From NCBI RefSeq assembly GCF_007828835.1, contig NZ_VIVL01000003.1:1-64000 (forward strand): a stretch of 64,000 nt of DNA, written 5' to 3'. Made by a program: the position numbers and the translations under genes. Below are positions 16,187-25,504 of the stretch, piece by piece (the stretch's first letter is position 1; every line of letters starts with the position of its first letter). This DNA is from Variovorax beijingensis (GTDB lineage Bacteria > Pseudomonadota > Gammaproteobacteria > Burkholderiales > Burkholderiaceae_C). The notes below the pieces were generated by a model that saw nothing but the letters and a program-made list of their open reading frames with translations, was not told the DNA's origin and made no database searches.

Positions 16187-17004
16187 GGCGTGGCGGCTCC
16201 GGTCCAGCGGATGCGGTCGGGGTGCTGCAGCACGGCGAACTCCGCCGGGAGCTTGTCGAACAGCTTGAGCGAACTGCCGTGCTTGCCGAGCAGCCCGGCC
16301 GCGCGCAGGGCCTGGGCCACGTCGTTGAGCGGCACGTCGGCACCACTGCGCAGCGCGGGTGCCGCCCGCAGGATGAATTCGGCGGCTTCAGAAGGCGGCT
16401 GCGGCGCGAGCGGCTTCGCTGCGGCCTTGGCGGTCTTTCGGACCGGGGCCTTGGCCGCGGTCTTGCGGGCCGTCGCGGCCGCACTCTTCTCCGTCTTTTC
16501 CGTCTTGGCCGGCGCACGCTTCGCGGCCACCTTGGCCGCGGCCTTCTTCGCGGGCGCGCTGCGGGGCGCGACCGGCGCGCCGTGGTGCTGCAGGTCGGTG
16601 AACCCGTCGTAGACCGCCACGGTCTCTTCGCCGGTCTTGCCCTGCTGGCCGAGGCCGCAGACGCGGCAGCCCTTCTCGCGCAGCCGGATCACGAGCGGCG
16701 CAAAGTCGGAATCGGAAGACACCAGCACCACCACGTCGGGGCGCTCGGCGATCACGAGATCGATGGCATCCACGGCGAGCGCGATGTCGGTGCTGTTCTT
16801 GCCGGCCGAAATATTGACCATCGGCCGCACCGACAACCGCTTGAAGAGCGCCTGCTGCTTGACCGCCGTCTCGGCGTTGCAATAGGCGCGGCGCACGTGC
16901 ACGGCGCCGTGCTCCGTCAGCGTGCGCTGCACGGCTTGCTCGATCACGTCGGAGGAGACGTTGTCGGCGTCGATCAGGAGCATCACGCACGGCGTGGAGG
17001 TCAT
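16183..17004 (-). CDS. NYN-domain nuclease-like protein with C-terminal LOTUS-like domain
   Basis: The 273-residue protein has an N-terminal NYN (PIN-like) domain, with acidic residues in LLIDADN (Asp12, Asp14), NSTDIALAVDAID and SSDSDFAPL positioned for a metal-dependent RNase site. A linker of about 70 residues rich in Lys, Ala, Pro and Thr follows, resembling histone-H1-like tails. The C-terminal 65 residues (EAAEFILRAAPAL through RIRWTG) look like an OST-HTH/LOTUS winged helix, an RNA-binding module often found with NYN domains. An RNA-processing role is likely but not proven. AGGAA precedes the ATG. It is followed directly by the DUF3025 gene. Confidence 0.85.
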   Translation of the reverse strand: MTSTPCVMLLIDADNVSSDVIEQAVQRTLTEHGAVHVRRAYCNAETAVKQQALFKRLSVRPMVNISAGKNSTDIALAVDAIDLVIAERPDVVVLVSSDSDFAPLVIRLREKGCRVCGLGQQGKTGEETVAVYDGFTDLQHHGAPVAPRSAPAKKAAAKVAAKRAPAKTEKTEKSAAATARKTAAKAPVRKTAKAAAKPLAPQPPSEAAEFILRAAPALRSGADVPLNDVAQALRAAGLLGKHGSSLKLFDKLPAEFAVLQHPDRIRWTGAATP

Positions 17005-17157
17005 ATGAAGTTCCTATCAAAGTCGAAGGACGAGTATCTCCCGCTTCCTCTATGCAGACCCACCTGCGCGGCCCATGAGGCAGTCCCGCGCAGCATGTCG
17101 CATCCATCAAAGACATTCAGTTACGATTGATCGGATAAATCTCAAAACGGAGGAAGC

Positions 17158-19419
17158 GTGCAAGTGCATCGCATACTGTTTGGCGGGTTCTCGGCGATAT
17201 GTCTCACAAGTTGTGGCGGGAACGGCGGAGGGGATGGTTCCGTGCTCCCCGCTTCAATCACAGCGTCAGGGCAGACGCAGGCTAGCGCGCTCATCGAGGA
17301 TCCCGTTGCCAACAAGGAACTGGCCACGCCTCTGCGTCCGCTCGCGAAAAGTCCCTTTAAGCGCCGCTATCGGGTTTTTTCCGCCAACGGAGGGCAGTAC
17401 ACCCTTGACCTCGATTTCAGCAATCGACGCTACGTATTTGCTCCAAGCGATGGAGGAAATAGCAACGTACTACAGCCGATCAACTCGCCCGTTGTTGGCA
17501 TGATCGCATCTGGTGAGTTTTCTGATGATCCTATGCAGCCAGGCACCTTTGTGCTTCAGCGTAGCAAAGTCAATTCCGTAGTCAACCTCGCTCGCTTTCG
17601 TCTTCTCGGTGATGCCATCGTCGGTACGTTTCCACTGGCTCGGACATCCTTGGAAGGCACGGTTGGCATCTCCTATCCCTTCTTGGGCGTTACGAACCTG
17701 GTTAGCGCCCAGTCCGCAATGGACGGCACCTACAACCGCTTCACCTACGGTACACCGTTTCAAAACGTCGCTTACTCGCTGGCACACCAAATCAGCATTT
17801 CCGGCGGCGGGACGCAACTGCGGGTGTGCCGCTCGGATACCGGTTTCTACCGACTCGAGGTTTGTCCCACGCAGCTCTTGAAGACCTATGCCATCGTCGC
17901 TACAGAGCGTCCCGGCATCTGGCGTCTAACAACGGCCGACACAACAGAGCAGATCGATTTTTCAGTGGCCCGAGTGGGGGGGCAGAACGTCTATTTGGCT
18001 GCCGGCCGGCTGCCGAACCTTGATCTCCAGTTTCGTATCGGCTTGCCAGAAACTACCGAATGGACAGCCGCCACGATGTACGGCGCTTTTACCGCGAGTA
18101 GCACCAGCGGAAACGAGCCTGCGCTCCAAGTCGGTGACGCGTGGACCCGAACAAGCGTGCATGCGGACAGTGTCCGACAATCCGCTGTGTATGCAGACGG
18201 TAATTGGACCGTCGAACAGCGCCCGCTGGTCACGCTAGCCAACGATGCACCGATCGGTGCGCGCGGACTCCAATCGGGTAACTCGACGCTGTACGGTGCA
18301 CGCGGCGCCGGACTGTGGGCCATGGTAGCCCTCCCGCGGCCGGGTACTAGCGAGCCTTACCAGAATGGAGTGATCGGTTTATGGGGAACCGGCGAAGGGG
18401 TGGCCGTGGATCCACGCAACGACAGCTACACGGTGTTCGCCTCCAATGGCACCAAGCAGCGCTTGCGACTTGATTTCGACATGCATCAATACGAGATGGT
18501 GGATGAGTCAGGCCACTCGGTTCGCGGGCCCTTCGCTGCCGATCCGGTGCAAAAAAATGTCTATGTATTTGCCACAGATAGGGTAGCCCCTTCGTCAGCT
18601 GCGCGCTTCCAGGTCACTATTGACGCTGTCATCGGCGCCTTTCCATTTCTGGAGTCGAACGGTTCGGGTCGCTATGCGCTCCAACCATTCGTCGCGGCTC
18701 GCAATCTGGTCATTGACGCAACAGAATTTCATCTTGTTGGCAGTCTCCCGCGTTTCAACATGTTTAGCGTGGCGCGTGGCGCAGGAATAGCCGACTCGAC
18801 GACCAGCACGTTCGATCTGTACTACAGCGGTGCCAACACGCCCACGCTTGGCGTCTGTTCCACAGATCCGTTGAAGCCAATGTGTACGCCAGATCGGAAC
18901 TACTCAGTCACCACGGGCTCGGAAGCCGGAGATTGGGTCGCCACCAACACGGCGAACGCGAGCGACAACTTCCATTTCTCCGTGGCACGCATCGGGGGCA
19001 AAAATGTTTACCTGCGCGCCGCCGTTGATTCATCGAACCGCGCGGTCTTTGAGGTTGGCCTCACGACTTGGGCACCCTTCCAGTGGCCGGCAAACTCATT
19101 TCCGCTGACGGTATCGACGCTCGGCGGCTATGGTAGCGGTGGAACTTCCGTCAACGCGATAAACACGGTTTTCAATCAGCCCGACGGCAGCTCACTTCCC
19201 TTTTCCATCACCCTTGAGCCCATATCAACCTACCCTACTGCGCGCCCCCACGCGAGCGGCATTCGCATCGGATGGGACACCGCCTCGCCCGCAGACCAAT
19301 ACGATGCTACCGTCGAGCCCAGTGCATTGCTGATGGTGGTGGGCCGTTCCGGCAATCCAGCCACGCAAGGCTATCTGCAACTTGTTATGGGGGGCCGGCA
19401 ATTGAGCGATCCCCCCTGA
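17158..19419 (+). CDS. Large lipoprotein with internal duplication, unknown function
   Basis: The 753-residue protein starts at a GTG preceded by GGAGGA. Its signal peptide ends in the lipobox LTSC (Cys19), followed by GGNGGGDG, so it is probably anchored in the outer membrane or periplasm. Two repeats are visible. Residues 71-290 contain YRVFSANGGQYTLDLDF, ARFRLLGDAIVGTFP (145) and FSVARVGGQNVYL (268). Residues 424-630 contain YTVFASNGTKQRLRLDF, ARFQVTIDAVIGAFP (482) and FSVARIGGKNVYL (607). The offset is about 340-350 residues. The base composition is much less GC-rich than the neighbours (sampled lines about 47-57%), with different codon use, which suggests transfer or relaxed selection. 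I do not recognise a family. Confidence 0.85.
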   Translation: MQVHRILFGGFSAICLTSCGGNGGGDGSVLPASITASGQTQASALIEDPVANKELATPLRPLAKSPFKRRYRVFSANGGQYTLDLDFSNRRYVFAPSDGGNSNVLQPINSPVVGMIASGEFSDDPMQPGTFVLQRSKVNSVVNLARFRLLGDAIVGTFPLARTSLEGTVGISYPFLGVTNLVSAQSAMDGTYNRFTYGTPFQNVAYSLAHQISISGGGTQLRVCRSDTGFYRLEVCPTQLLKTYAIVATERPGIWRLTTADTTEQIDFSVARVGGQNVYLAAGRLPNLDLQFRIGLPETTEWTAATMYGAFTASSTSGNEPALQVGDAWTRTSVHADSVRQSAVYADGNWTVEQRPLVTLANDAPIGARGLQSGNSTLYGARGAGLWAMVALPRPGTSEPYQNGVIGLWGTGEGVAVDPRNDSYTVFASNGTKQRLRLDFDMHQYEMVDESGHSVRGPFAADPVQKNVYVFATDRVAPSSAARFQVTIDAVIGAFPFLESNGSGRYALQPFVAARNLVIDATEFHLVGSLPRFNMFSVARGAGIADSTTSTFDLYYSGANTPTLGVCSTDPLKPMCTPDRNYSVTTGSEAGDWVATNTANASDNFHFSVARIGGKNVYLRAAVDSSNRAVFEVGLTTWAPFQWPANSFPLTVSTLGGYGSGGTSVNAINTVFNQPDGSSLPFSITLEPISTYPTARPHASGIRIGWDTASPADQYDATVEPSALLMVVGRSGNPATQGYLQLVMGGRQLSDPP

Positions 19420-19440
19420 CGCACGGGGCGACGGTCGAAC

Positions 19441-20472
19441 TCAGCCCATGCGCCAGTTCAGCGTTTCACCACCGCGCAGCGGCTTGAGCGTGGCGTCGCC
19501 GTAGGGCACGGTTTCCGGCACAGTCCAGCTTTCGCGCTTCAGCGTGATGGTGCCGCTGTTGCGCGGCAGGCCGTAGAAGTCGGGGCCGTGGAAGCTCGCG
19601 AAGCCTTCGAGCTTGTCGAGCGCGCCGGCGTTGTCGAAGGCCTCGGCATAGAGCTCGATGGCGGTCAGCGCGGTGTAGCAGCCGGCGCAGCCGAGCGCAT
19701 GCTCCTTCAGGTGGGCCGGATGCGGCGCGCTGTCGGTGCCGAGGAAGAAGCGGTCGCTGCCGCTGGTGGCCGCCTCCACCAGCGCCACGCGGTGCGTCTC
19801 GCGCTTGAGCACGGGCAGGCAGTAGTAGTGCGGGCGGATGCCGCCGGTGAAGATGGCGTTGCGGTTGTACAGCAGGTGGTGCGCGGTGATGGTGGCGGCC
19901 GTGAAGCGGTTGGCATCGCGCACGTAGTGGGCGCCCTCTTTCGTGGTGAGGTGCTCGAACACCACCTTGAGCTCGGGAAAGTCGCGGCGCAGGGGGATCA
20001 TCACGCGGTCGATGAAGACGGCCTCGCGGTCGAACAGGTCGACCGCCGGATCGGTGACCTCGCCATGCACCAGCAGCAGCAGGCCGTGCTTCTGCATGGC
20101 CTCGAGCGTCTTGTAGGTGTGGCGGATGTCGGTCACGCCGGCATCGCTGTTGGTGGTGGCGCCGGCCGGGTAGAGCTTGAGCGCGCGCACGCCGGCTTCC
20201 GCGGCCAGCGCGATTTCCTCGGGCGGCAGCCTGTCGGTCAGGTAGAGCGACATCACGGGCTCGAAGGCCGTGCCCGGCGGCACCGCCGCGCGGATGCGGT
20301 CGCGGTAGGCCATGGCCTGCGCCGCGGTGGTCACAGGGGGGCGCAGGTTGGGCATGACCAGCGCGCGGCCGAACTGGCGCGCGCTGTGCGGGACCACGGC
20401 TTCGAGGGCGGCGCCGTCGCGCACATGCAGGTGCCAGTCGTCCGGGCGGGTGATGGTGAGGGTGTCTGTCAT
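19441..20472 (-). CDS. pyrC: Dihydroorotase
   Basis: PyrC closes carbamoyl-aspartate to dihydroorotate in pyrimidine synthesis. The 343-residue protein has the zinc ligands in [10 protein letters not shown] (His14, His16), the carbamylated lysine in [14 protein letters not shown], further ligands in LLVHGEVTD and [10 protein letters not shown], and the catalytic Asp in [10 protein letters not shown]. It matches the type II, E. coli-like class. The ATG at 20472 is where the conserved N-terminus begins; the longer frame upstream is spurious. GACAAT on the minus strand, 12 bases before the ATG, may be its -10 box. Confidence 0.95.
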   Translation of the reverse strand: MTDTLTITRPDDWHLHVRDGAALEAVVPHSARQFGRALVMPNLRPPVTTAAQAMAYRDRIRAAVPPGTAFEPVMSLYLTDRLPPEEIALAAEAGVRALKLYPAGATTNSDAGVTDIRHTYKTLEAMQKHGLLLLVHGEVTDPAVDLFDREAVFIDRVMIPLRRDFPELKVVFEHLTTKEGAHYVRDANRFTAATITAHHLLYNRNAIFTGGIRPHYYCLPVLKRETHRVALVEAATSGSDRFFLGTDSAPHPAHLKEHALGCAGCYTALTAIELYAEAFDNAGALDKLEGFASFHGPDFYGLPRNSGTITLKRESWTVPETVPYGDATLKPLRGGETLNWRMG

Positions 20473-20567
20473 GGGAAGGCCATTGTCGCATCGCGGCCTT
20501 GCGGCTGGCACACGTCGTGCTTCACCACCGGTTCGATCCCTTCGCCCTTTCACCCCTAGGAGCTCCT

Positions 20568-22226
20568 GTGAAGCGTGCCGTTCCTGACTCGATCCTGAAA
20601 CCCCTGGCCGCCTGCGCGGCGCTCGCCACCCTGGCCTTTGCGGCGCCGGCCCTGGCACAGGAGAAAACGCTGCGCATCGCCATGACCGCGGCCGACATTC
20701 CGCGCACGCTGGGCCAGCCCGACCAGGGTTTCGAGGGCAACCGCTTCACCGGCATCCCGATCTACGACTCGCTCACGCAGTGGGACCTGTCCAAGGCCGA
20801 TGCGCCGAGCGTGCTGATCCCGGCGCTGGCCGCCTCGTGGGCCGTCGACGCCAAGGACAAGACCAAGTGGGTCTTCAAGCTGCGCCCCGGCGTCAAGTTC
20901 CACGACGGTTCCGCCTTCAATGCCGACGCTGTGGTGTGGAACGTGCAGAAGGTGCTCGACAAGGACGCCCCGCAGTTCGACCCGAGCCAGGTCGGCGTGA
21001 CCGCTTCGCGCATGCCCACGCTGCGCACCGCGCGCAAGATCGACGACATGACGGTCGAGCTCACCACCAGCGAACCCGACGCCTTCCTGCCGATCAACCT
21101 CACGAACCTGTTCATGGCCTCGCCCGCCCACTGGCAGAAGAAGTTCGACGCCGCGGCCGGCGCCACGCCCGCCGACAAGTCCAAGGCCGCATGGACCGCC
21201 TTCGCGGCCGACCCCGCGGGCTCGGGCCCGTTCAAGGTCACCCGCTTCGTGGCCCGCGAGCGCCTGGAACTGGCCGCCAACAAGGCCTACTGGGACGCCA
21301 GGCGCGTGCCGAAGATCGACAAGGTCGTGATGCTGCCGATGCCCGAGGCCAATGCGCGCACCGCCGCGCTGCTCGGCGGCCAGGTCGACTGGATCGAGGC
21401 GCCCGCACCCGACGCCATGGCGCAGATCACGCAGCGCGGCTTCAAGATCTATTCGAACGCGCAGCCGCACGTGTGGCCGTGGCAGCTGTCGTTCGCCGAA
21501 GGCTCGCCCTGGCTCGACAAGCGCGTGCGCCAGGCGGCCAACCTCTGCATCGACCGCGGCGGCATGAAGCAGCTGCTGGGCGGCATGATGGCCGAGCCCA
21601 AGGGCACGGTGCCGCCGGGCCATCCATGGTTCGGCAAGCCGGGCTTCGACATCCGCTACGACGTGAAGGCCGCGCAGGCGCTGATGACGCAGGCCGGCTA
21701 CTCGGCCGCCAAGCCGATCAAGGTGAAGGTGCAGATCTCGGCCTCGGGCTCGGGCCAGATGCAGCCGCTGCCGATGAACGAGTTCGCGCAGCAATCGCTC
21801 AAGCAGTGCTTCTTCGACGTGCAGTTCGACGTGATCGAATGGAACACGCTCTTCACCAACTGGCGCAAGGGCGCGAAGGACCCGTCGGCCAACGGTGCGA
21901 ATGCGGTCAACATCAGCTTTGCGGCGATGGACCCGTTTTTCGCGATGGTGCGCTTCGTGAGCACCAAGGCCTTCCCGCCGGTGTCCAACAACTGGGGCTA
22001 CTATGGCAGCGCAGAGGTCGACAAGCTGGTGGCCGACGCGCGCACCAGCTTCGACGACAAGGCGCGCGACGCCGCGCTCGCCAAACTGCACACGCACATC
22101 GTGGACGACGCGCCCTTCGTCTGGATCGCGCACGACGTGGGGCCGCGCGCGATGTCGGCCAAGGTCAAGAACGTGGTGCAGCCCAAGAGCTGGTTCATCG
22201 ACATCGCGACGATGGCGATGGACTGA
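20568..22226 (+). CDS. ABC transporter substrate-binding protein, peptide/opine type
   Basis: This 552-residue periplasmic receptor belongs to the SBP_bac_5 (DppA/OppA) family. The GTG start is preceded by TAGGAG. The signal peptide is [21 protein letters not shown] with cleavage before [34 protein letters not shown] is the family's signature stretch, followed by [10 protein letters not shown] and a C-terminal region with [10 protein letters not shown]. It is the first gene of a complete ABC operon. The family transports peptides, nickel, opines and other molecules, so the ligand stays open. Confidence 0.93.
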   Translation: MKRAVPDSILKPLAACAALATLAFAAPALAQEKTLRIAMTAADIPRTLGQPDQGFEGNRFTGIPIYDSLTQWDLSKADAPSVLIPALAASWAVDAKDKTKWVFKLRPGVKFHDGSAFNADAVVWNVQKVLDKDAPQFDPSQVGVTASRMPTLRTARKIDDMTVELTTSEPDAFLPINLTNLFMASPAHWQKKFDAAAGATPADKSKAAWTAFAADPAGSGPFKVTRFVARERLELAANKAYWDARRVPKIDKVVMLPMPEANARTAALLGGQVDWIEAPAPDAMAQITQRGFKIYSNAQPHVWPWQLSFAEGSPWLDKRVRQAANLCIDRGGMKQLLGGMMAEPKGTVPPGHPWFGKPGFDIRYDVKAAQALMTQAGYSAAKPIKVKVQISASGSGQMQPLPMNEFAQQSLKQCFFDVQFDVIEWNTLFTNWRKGAKDPSANGANAVNISFAAMDPFFAMVRFVSTKAFPPVSNNWGYYGSAEVDKLVADARTSFDDKARDAALAKLHTHIVDDAPFVWIAHDVGPRAMSAKVKNVVQPKSWFIDIATMAMD

Positions 22227-22246
22227 CCTCATCCCAGCCAGCCACC

Positions 22247-23200
22247 ATGCTCGCCTACCTCTTGCGCCGCATCATCTACGCCGTGCCGATCATGGTCGGC
22301 GTGGCGCTCGTGTGCTTCCTGCTGGTGCACATCGCGCCCGGCGATCCGCTGGTGTCGATCCTGCCGCCCGACGCCTCGGCTGATCTGCAGGCGCAGCTGC
22401 GCGAGCTCTACGGCTTCAACCGATCGCTGCCCGAGCAGTTTGCGATGTGGGTCTGGCGCGCGCTGCATGGCGACCTCGGCGTGTCCATCGCGAGCAACCG
22501 CGCGGTGGCGGGCGAGGTGTTCACGGCCGTAGGCAACACGCTGCGGCTCGCGGTGGTGGCGACCTTCATCGGCTTCGTGCTGGGCTGCCTGTTCGGCTTC
22601 GTGGCGGGCTACTTCCGCAACTCGTGGCTCGACCGCTTGGCCTCGATGCTGTCGGTGCTGGGCGTGAGCGTGCCGCACTACTGGCTGGGCATGGTGATGG
22701 TGATCGTGTTCTCGTCGCAGCTCATGTGGCTGCCGGCCACCGGCGCGGGCCCGGGCGGCTCCAGCGACTGGGCCTGGGACTGGGCGCACGTGCAGTTCCT
22801 GATCCTGCCGGCCCTCACGATGTCGGTGATCCCGATGGGCATCGTCGCGCGCACGGTGCGCGCGCTGGTGGCCGACATCCTCGACCAGGAATTCATCGTC
22901 GGACTGCGCGCCAAGGGCCTCACGCACCTGGGCGTGTTCCGCCACATGGTGAAGAACGCGGCGCCCACGGCGCTCGCGGTGATGGGCCTGCAGCTGGGCT
23001 ACCTGCTGGGCGGCTCGATCCTGATCGAGACCGTGTTCTCATGGCCCGGCACCGGCTTTCTGCTGAACTCCGCGATCTTCCAGCGCGACCTGCCGCTGCT
23101 GCAGGGGACCATCCTGGTGCTGGCGCTGTTCTTCGTGGTGCTCAACCTGCTGGTCGACGTGCTGCAAACGCTGCTCGACCCGCGGATTGCAAGGGCCTGA
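22247..23200 (+). CDS. ABC transporter permease, DppB type
   Basis: The 317-residue inner-membrane permease starts with MLAYLLRRIIYAVPIMVGVAL and HIAPGDPL, both typical of DppB/OppB. It has about six membrane helices and the cytoplasmic EAA-like loop FIVGLRAKGLTHLGVFRHMVKNA that contacts the ATPases. It ends with the LDVLQTLLDPRI-type motif found in the family. It pairs with the DppC-type permease six bases downstream. Confidence 0.94.
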   Translation: MLAYLLRRIIYAVPIMVGVALVCFLLVHIAPGDPLVSILPPDASADLQAQLRELYGFNRSLPEQFAMWVWRALHGDLGVSIASNRAVAGEVFTAVGNTLRLAVVATFIGFVLGCLFGFVAGYFRNSWLDRLASMLSVLGVSVPHYWLGMVMVIVFSSQLMWLPATGAGPGGSSDWAWDWAHVQFLILPALTMSVIPMGIVARTVRALVADILDQEFIVGLRAKGLTHLGVFRHMVKNAAPTALAVMGLQLGYLLGGSILIETVFSWPGTGFLLNSAIFQRDLPLLQGTILVLALFFVVLNLLVDVLQTLLDPRIARA

Positions 23201-23205
23201 CGACC

Positions 23206-24117
23206 ATGAGCGCACTGCCCCTCCCCTCTTCTTCCTCGGCCACCGCCGACGTGAAGCCGTTGCTGCCGATGCAGCGCTCGCGCGGCTACTGGACTTCGGC
23301 GCTGCTGCGCTTCACGCGCGATCCGGTCGCCATGGGTGCGGCGTTCGTGGTGCTGCTGCTGATCGGCCTGGCCGTGTTCGGGCCGTGGCTCGCGCCGGCC
23401 GACCCTTACGCCTCCTCGATGCTCAAGCGGCTCAAGCCGATCGGCACCGAGGGCCTGCCTCTGGGCAGCGACGAACTGGGCCGCGACATGCTGTCGCGCC
23501 TGATCGTCGGCGCGCGGCTGTCGCTGTTCATCGGCATCACGCCGGTGATCTGCGCCTTCGTGCTCGGCACGGTGATCGGCATCGTCGCGGGCTACGCGGG
23601 CGGCTTCACCAACACGCTGATCATGCGCACCATCGACGTGTTCTACGCCTTTCCCTCGGTGCTGCTGGCGATTGCGCTGTCGGGCACGCTGGGCGCGGGG
23701 GTGGTCAACTCGCTGATCTCGCTGACCATCGTGTTCATTCCGCAGATCGCGCGCGTGGCCGAGAGCGTGACCACGCAGGTGCGCACGCGCGACTACGTGG
23801 AGGCGGCGCGCGCCTCGGGCGCGAACCCGTTCACGATCGTGCGGGTGCATGTGCTGGGCAACGTGCTCGGTCCGATCTTCGTCTACGCCACGAGCCTGAT
23901 CGCGGTGTCGATGATCCTGGCCTCGGGCCTGTCGTTCCTGGGCCTGGGCGTGAAGCCGCCGGAGCCGGAGTGGGGCCTGATGCTCAACACGCTGCGCACC
24001 GCGATCTATGTGCAGCCGTGGGTCGCGGCATTGCCGGGCGCGATGATCTTCATCACTTCGATCTCCTTCAATCTTCTGTCCGATGGGTTGCGGTCGGCGA
24101 TGGACAACAAGGGGTAG
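23206..24117 (+). CDS. ABC transporter permease, DppC type
   Basis: The 303-residue permease has a cytoplasmic N-terminal tail, a first helix at about residues 42-60 and then the family motif HPLGSDELGRDMLSRLI-like LPLGSDELGRDMLSRL near residue 85. The EAA loop is RDYVEAARASGANPFTIVRVH. It forms the heterodimeric channel with the DppB-type protein. The gene is followed by a 345-base stretch with no gene, occupied by a repeat element, before the ATPase genes. Confidence 0.94.
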   Translation: MSALPLPSSSSATADVKPLLPMQRSRGYWTSALLRFTRDPVAMGAAFVVLLLIGLAVFGPWLAPADPYASSMLKRLKPIGTEGLPLGSDELGRDMLSRLIVGARLSLFIGITPVICAFVLGTVIGIVAGYAGGFTNTLIMRTIDVFYAFPSVLLAIALSGTLGAGVVNSLISLTIVFIPQIARVAESVTTQVRTRDYVEAARASGANPFTIVRVHVLGNVLGPIFVYATSLIAVSMILASGLSFLGLGVKPPEPEWGLMLNTLRTAIYVQPWVAALPGAMIFITSISFNLLSDGLRSAMDNKG

Positions 24118-24163
24118 GGATGGGGTTTCTTTTTGTTCTGCGCGTTGTGTTTGATGCGGGTTA

Positions 24164-24421
24164 TTCAGGGCGCGCTCCCGCCGATGGGGTACCTTGCTCC
24201 GCGAATGTCCCCCGCCCTTCGGGCTCCTCCTTGATTTCGCTGCGCAAGGCACCCCATCGGCGGGATCGTTGGACAAAGCGGTGGTTGATCCGCCAGCACA
24301 AGCGCCGCGCCCATCGTGCACAGGGCATCGGGTGCTCCCCGCAGCGAAATAAAGGAGGAGGGCGAAGCCCGGGGGACATTCGCGGAGGGGAGTACCCGGT
24401 GGCCTGTGCACGCGCCCTGAA
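24164..24421 (+). repeat. Composite inverted-repeat element, copy 1 (intact)
   Basis: This 258-bp element fills most of the gene-free interval 24118-24462. Its outer ends are TTCAGGGCGCG and CGCGCCCTGAA, a perfect 11-bp inverted repeat. Inside are two units. Unit A has arms at 24174-24197 and 24244-24265 around a 46-bp core (24198-24243). Unit B has different arms (24316-24340 and 24387-24412) around the same core in reverse (24341-24386). The core holds a small hairpin, GCCCTTCGGGC in A and GGGCGAAGCCC in B. It encodes no plausible protein. Copies 2 and 3 are at 44036 and 60125. It lies between permease and ATPase genes of one transporter. Confidence 0.93.
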
Positions 24422-24462
24422 ACAACAGCGCCAAGAACAAAGCAACGAAGGAGCGTGACAAC

Positions 24463-25500
24463 ATGGACGCACTGAAAGACATCGGCGGCCCCGCACAGCC
24501 GCTGCTCACCATCACCGGCCTGGTCAAGCACTTTCCGCTCAAGAAGGATCCGCTGGGCCGCGGCGGTGGCGTGGTGCGCGCGGTCGACGGCGTCGATTTC
24601 GAAGTGCTCAAGGGCGAGACGCTCGGCGTGGTCGGCGAATCGGGCTGCGGCAAGTCGACCACCGCGCGGCTGCTGATGCAGCTGATTGCCCCCACGCGGG
24701 GCGAAGTGGTGTTCGACGGCCGCGAGGTCGGCGGGCGCGAACTGCCGCTCAAGGAATTCCGGCGCCAGGTGCAGATGGTGTTCCAGGACAGCTATGCCTC
24801 GCTCAACCCGCGCCTGACCATCGAAGACTCCGTTGCCTTCGGCCCGCAGGTGCACGGCGTCGGACGGCGCGAGGCCGTGGCGCGTGCGCGCGACCTGCTC
24901 GCGCGCGTCGGGCTCGAACCGCAGCGCTTTGCCGAACGCTATCCGCATGAACTCTCGGGCGGCCAACGCCAGCGCGTCAACATCGCGCGCGCGCTCGCGC
25001 TGCAGCCGCGCATGGTGATCCTCGACGAGGCCGTGTCGGCGCTCGACAAGTCGGTGGAGGCGCAGGTCATCAACCTGCTGCTCGACCTCAAGGCCGAGTT
25101 CGGCCTGACCTACCTCTTCATCAGCCACGACCTCAACGTGGTGCGCTACGTGAGCGACCGCGTGATGGTCATGTACCTGGGCCAGGTGGCCGAGATCGGG
25201 CCGGCCGACGCGCTCTACGATGCGCCGGCGCATCCCTACACCCGCGCCCTGCTCTCGTCGATGCCCTCGATGGACCCCGACCACCGCACCGAAGAGGCAG
25301 CGCTGGCCGGCGACCCGCCGAATCCGATCAACCCGCCCACGGGCTGCCGCTTCCATCCGCGCTGCGCGCTGGCCGCACCGGTGTGCAGCCAGGTGGTGCC
25401 CGAGCCCATCGCCACCGGGGCGCGGCATGCAGCGAGCTGCCTGGTCCATGAGGCCGGCAGCGGACATCCGATGGCCGTGCCGCTGGCCAGGGCGGCGTGA
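24463..25500 (+). CDS. ABC transporter ATP-binding protein, DppF/OppF type
   Basis: The 345-residue ATPase has Walker A GESGCGKST, a Q-loop in QMVFQDSYASLNPR, the signature LSGGQRQRVNIARAL and Walker B MVILDEAVSALD. The C-terminal oligopeptide-transporter extension includes CRFHPRCALAAPVC, whose cysteines resemble those that bind an iron-sulfur cluster or metal in some family members. It powers the transporter encoded just upstream, although the repeat element separates it from the permease genes. The next ATPase gene begins four bases after its stop. Confidence 0.94.
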   Translation: MDALKDIGGPAQPLLTITGLVKHFPLKKDPLGRGGGVVRAVDGVDFEVLKGETLGVVGESGCGKSTTARLLMQLIAPTRGEVVFDGREVGGRELPLKEFRRQVQMVFQDSYASLNPRLTIEDSVAFGPQVHGVGRREAVARARDLLARVGLEPQRFAERYPHELSGGQRQRVNIARALALQPRMVILDEAVSALDKSVEAQVINLLLDLKAEFGLTYLFISHDLNVVRYVSDRVMVMYLGQVAEIGPADALYDAPAHPYTRALLSSMPSMDPDHRTEEAALAGDPPNPINPPTGCRFHPRCALAAPVCSQVVPEPIATGARHAASCLVHEAGSGHPMAVPLARAA

Positions 25501-25504
25501 ACGC

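Noticed and set aside
19420..19440. Terminator between the duplicated lipoprotein and pyrC
   Set aside because: Only 21 bases separate the convergent stops and no hairpin with a T run is visible.
24161..24496. Open frames inside the repeat copies (also at 44.0 and 60.2 kb) with similar translations
   Set aside because: The similarity comes from the DNA repeat. Frames differ between copies, and the structure is palindromic, so these are not proteins.
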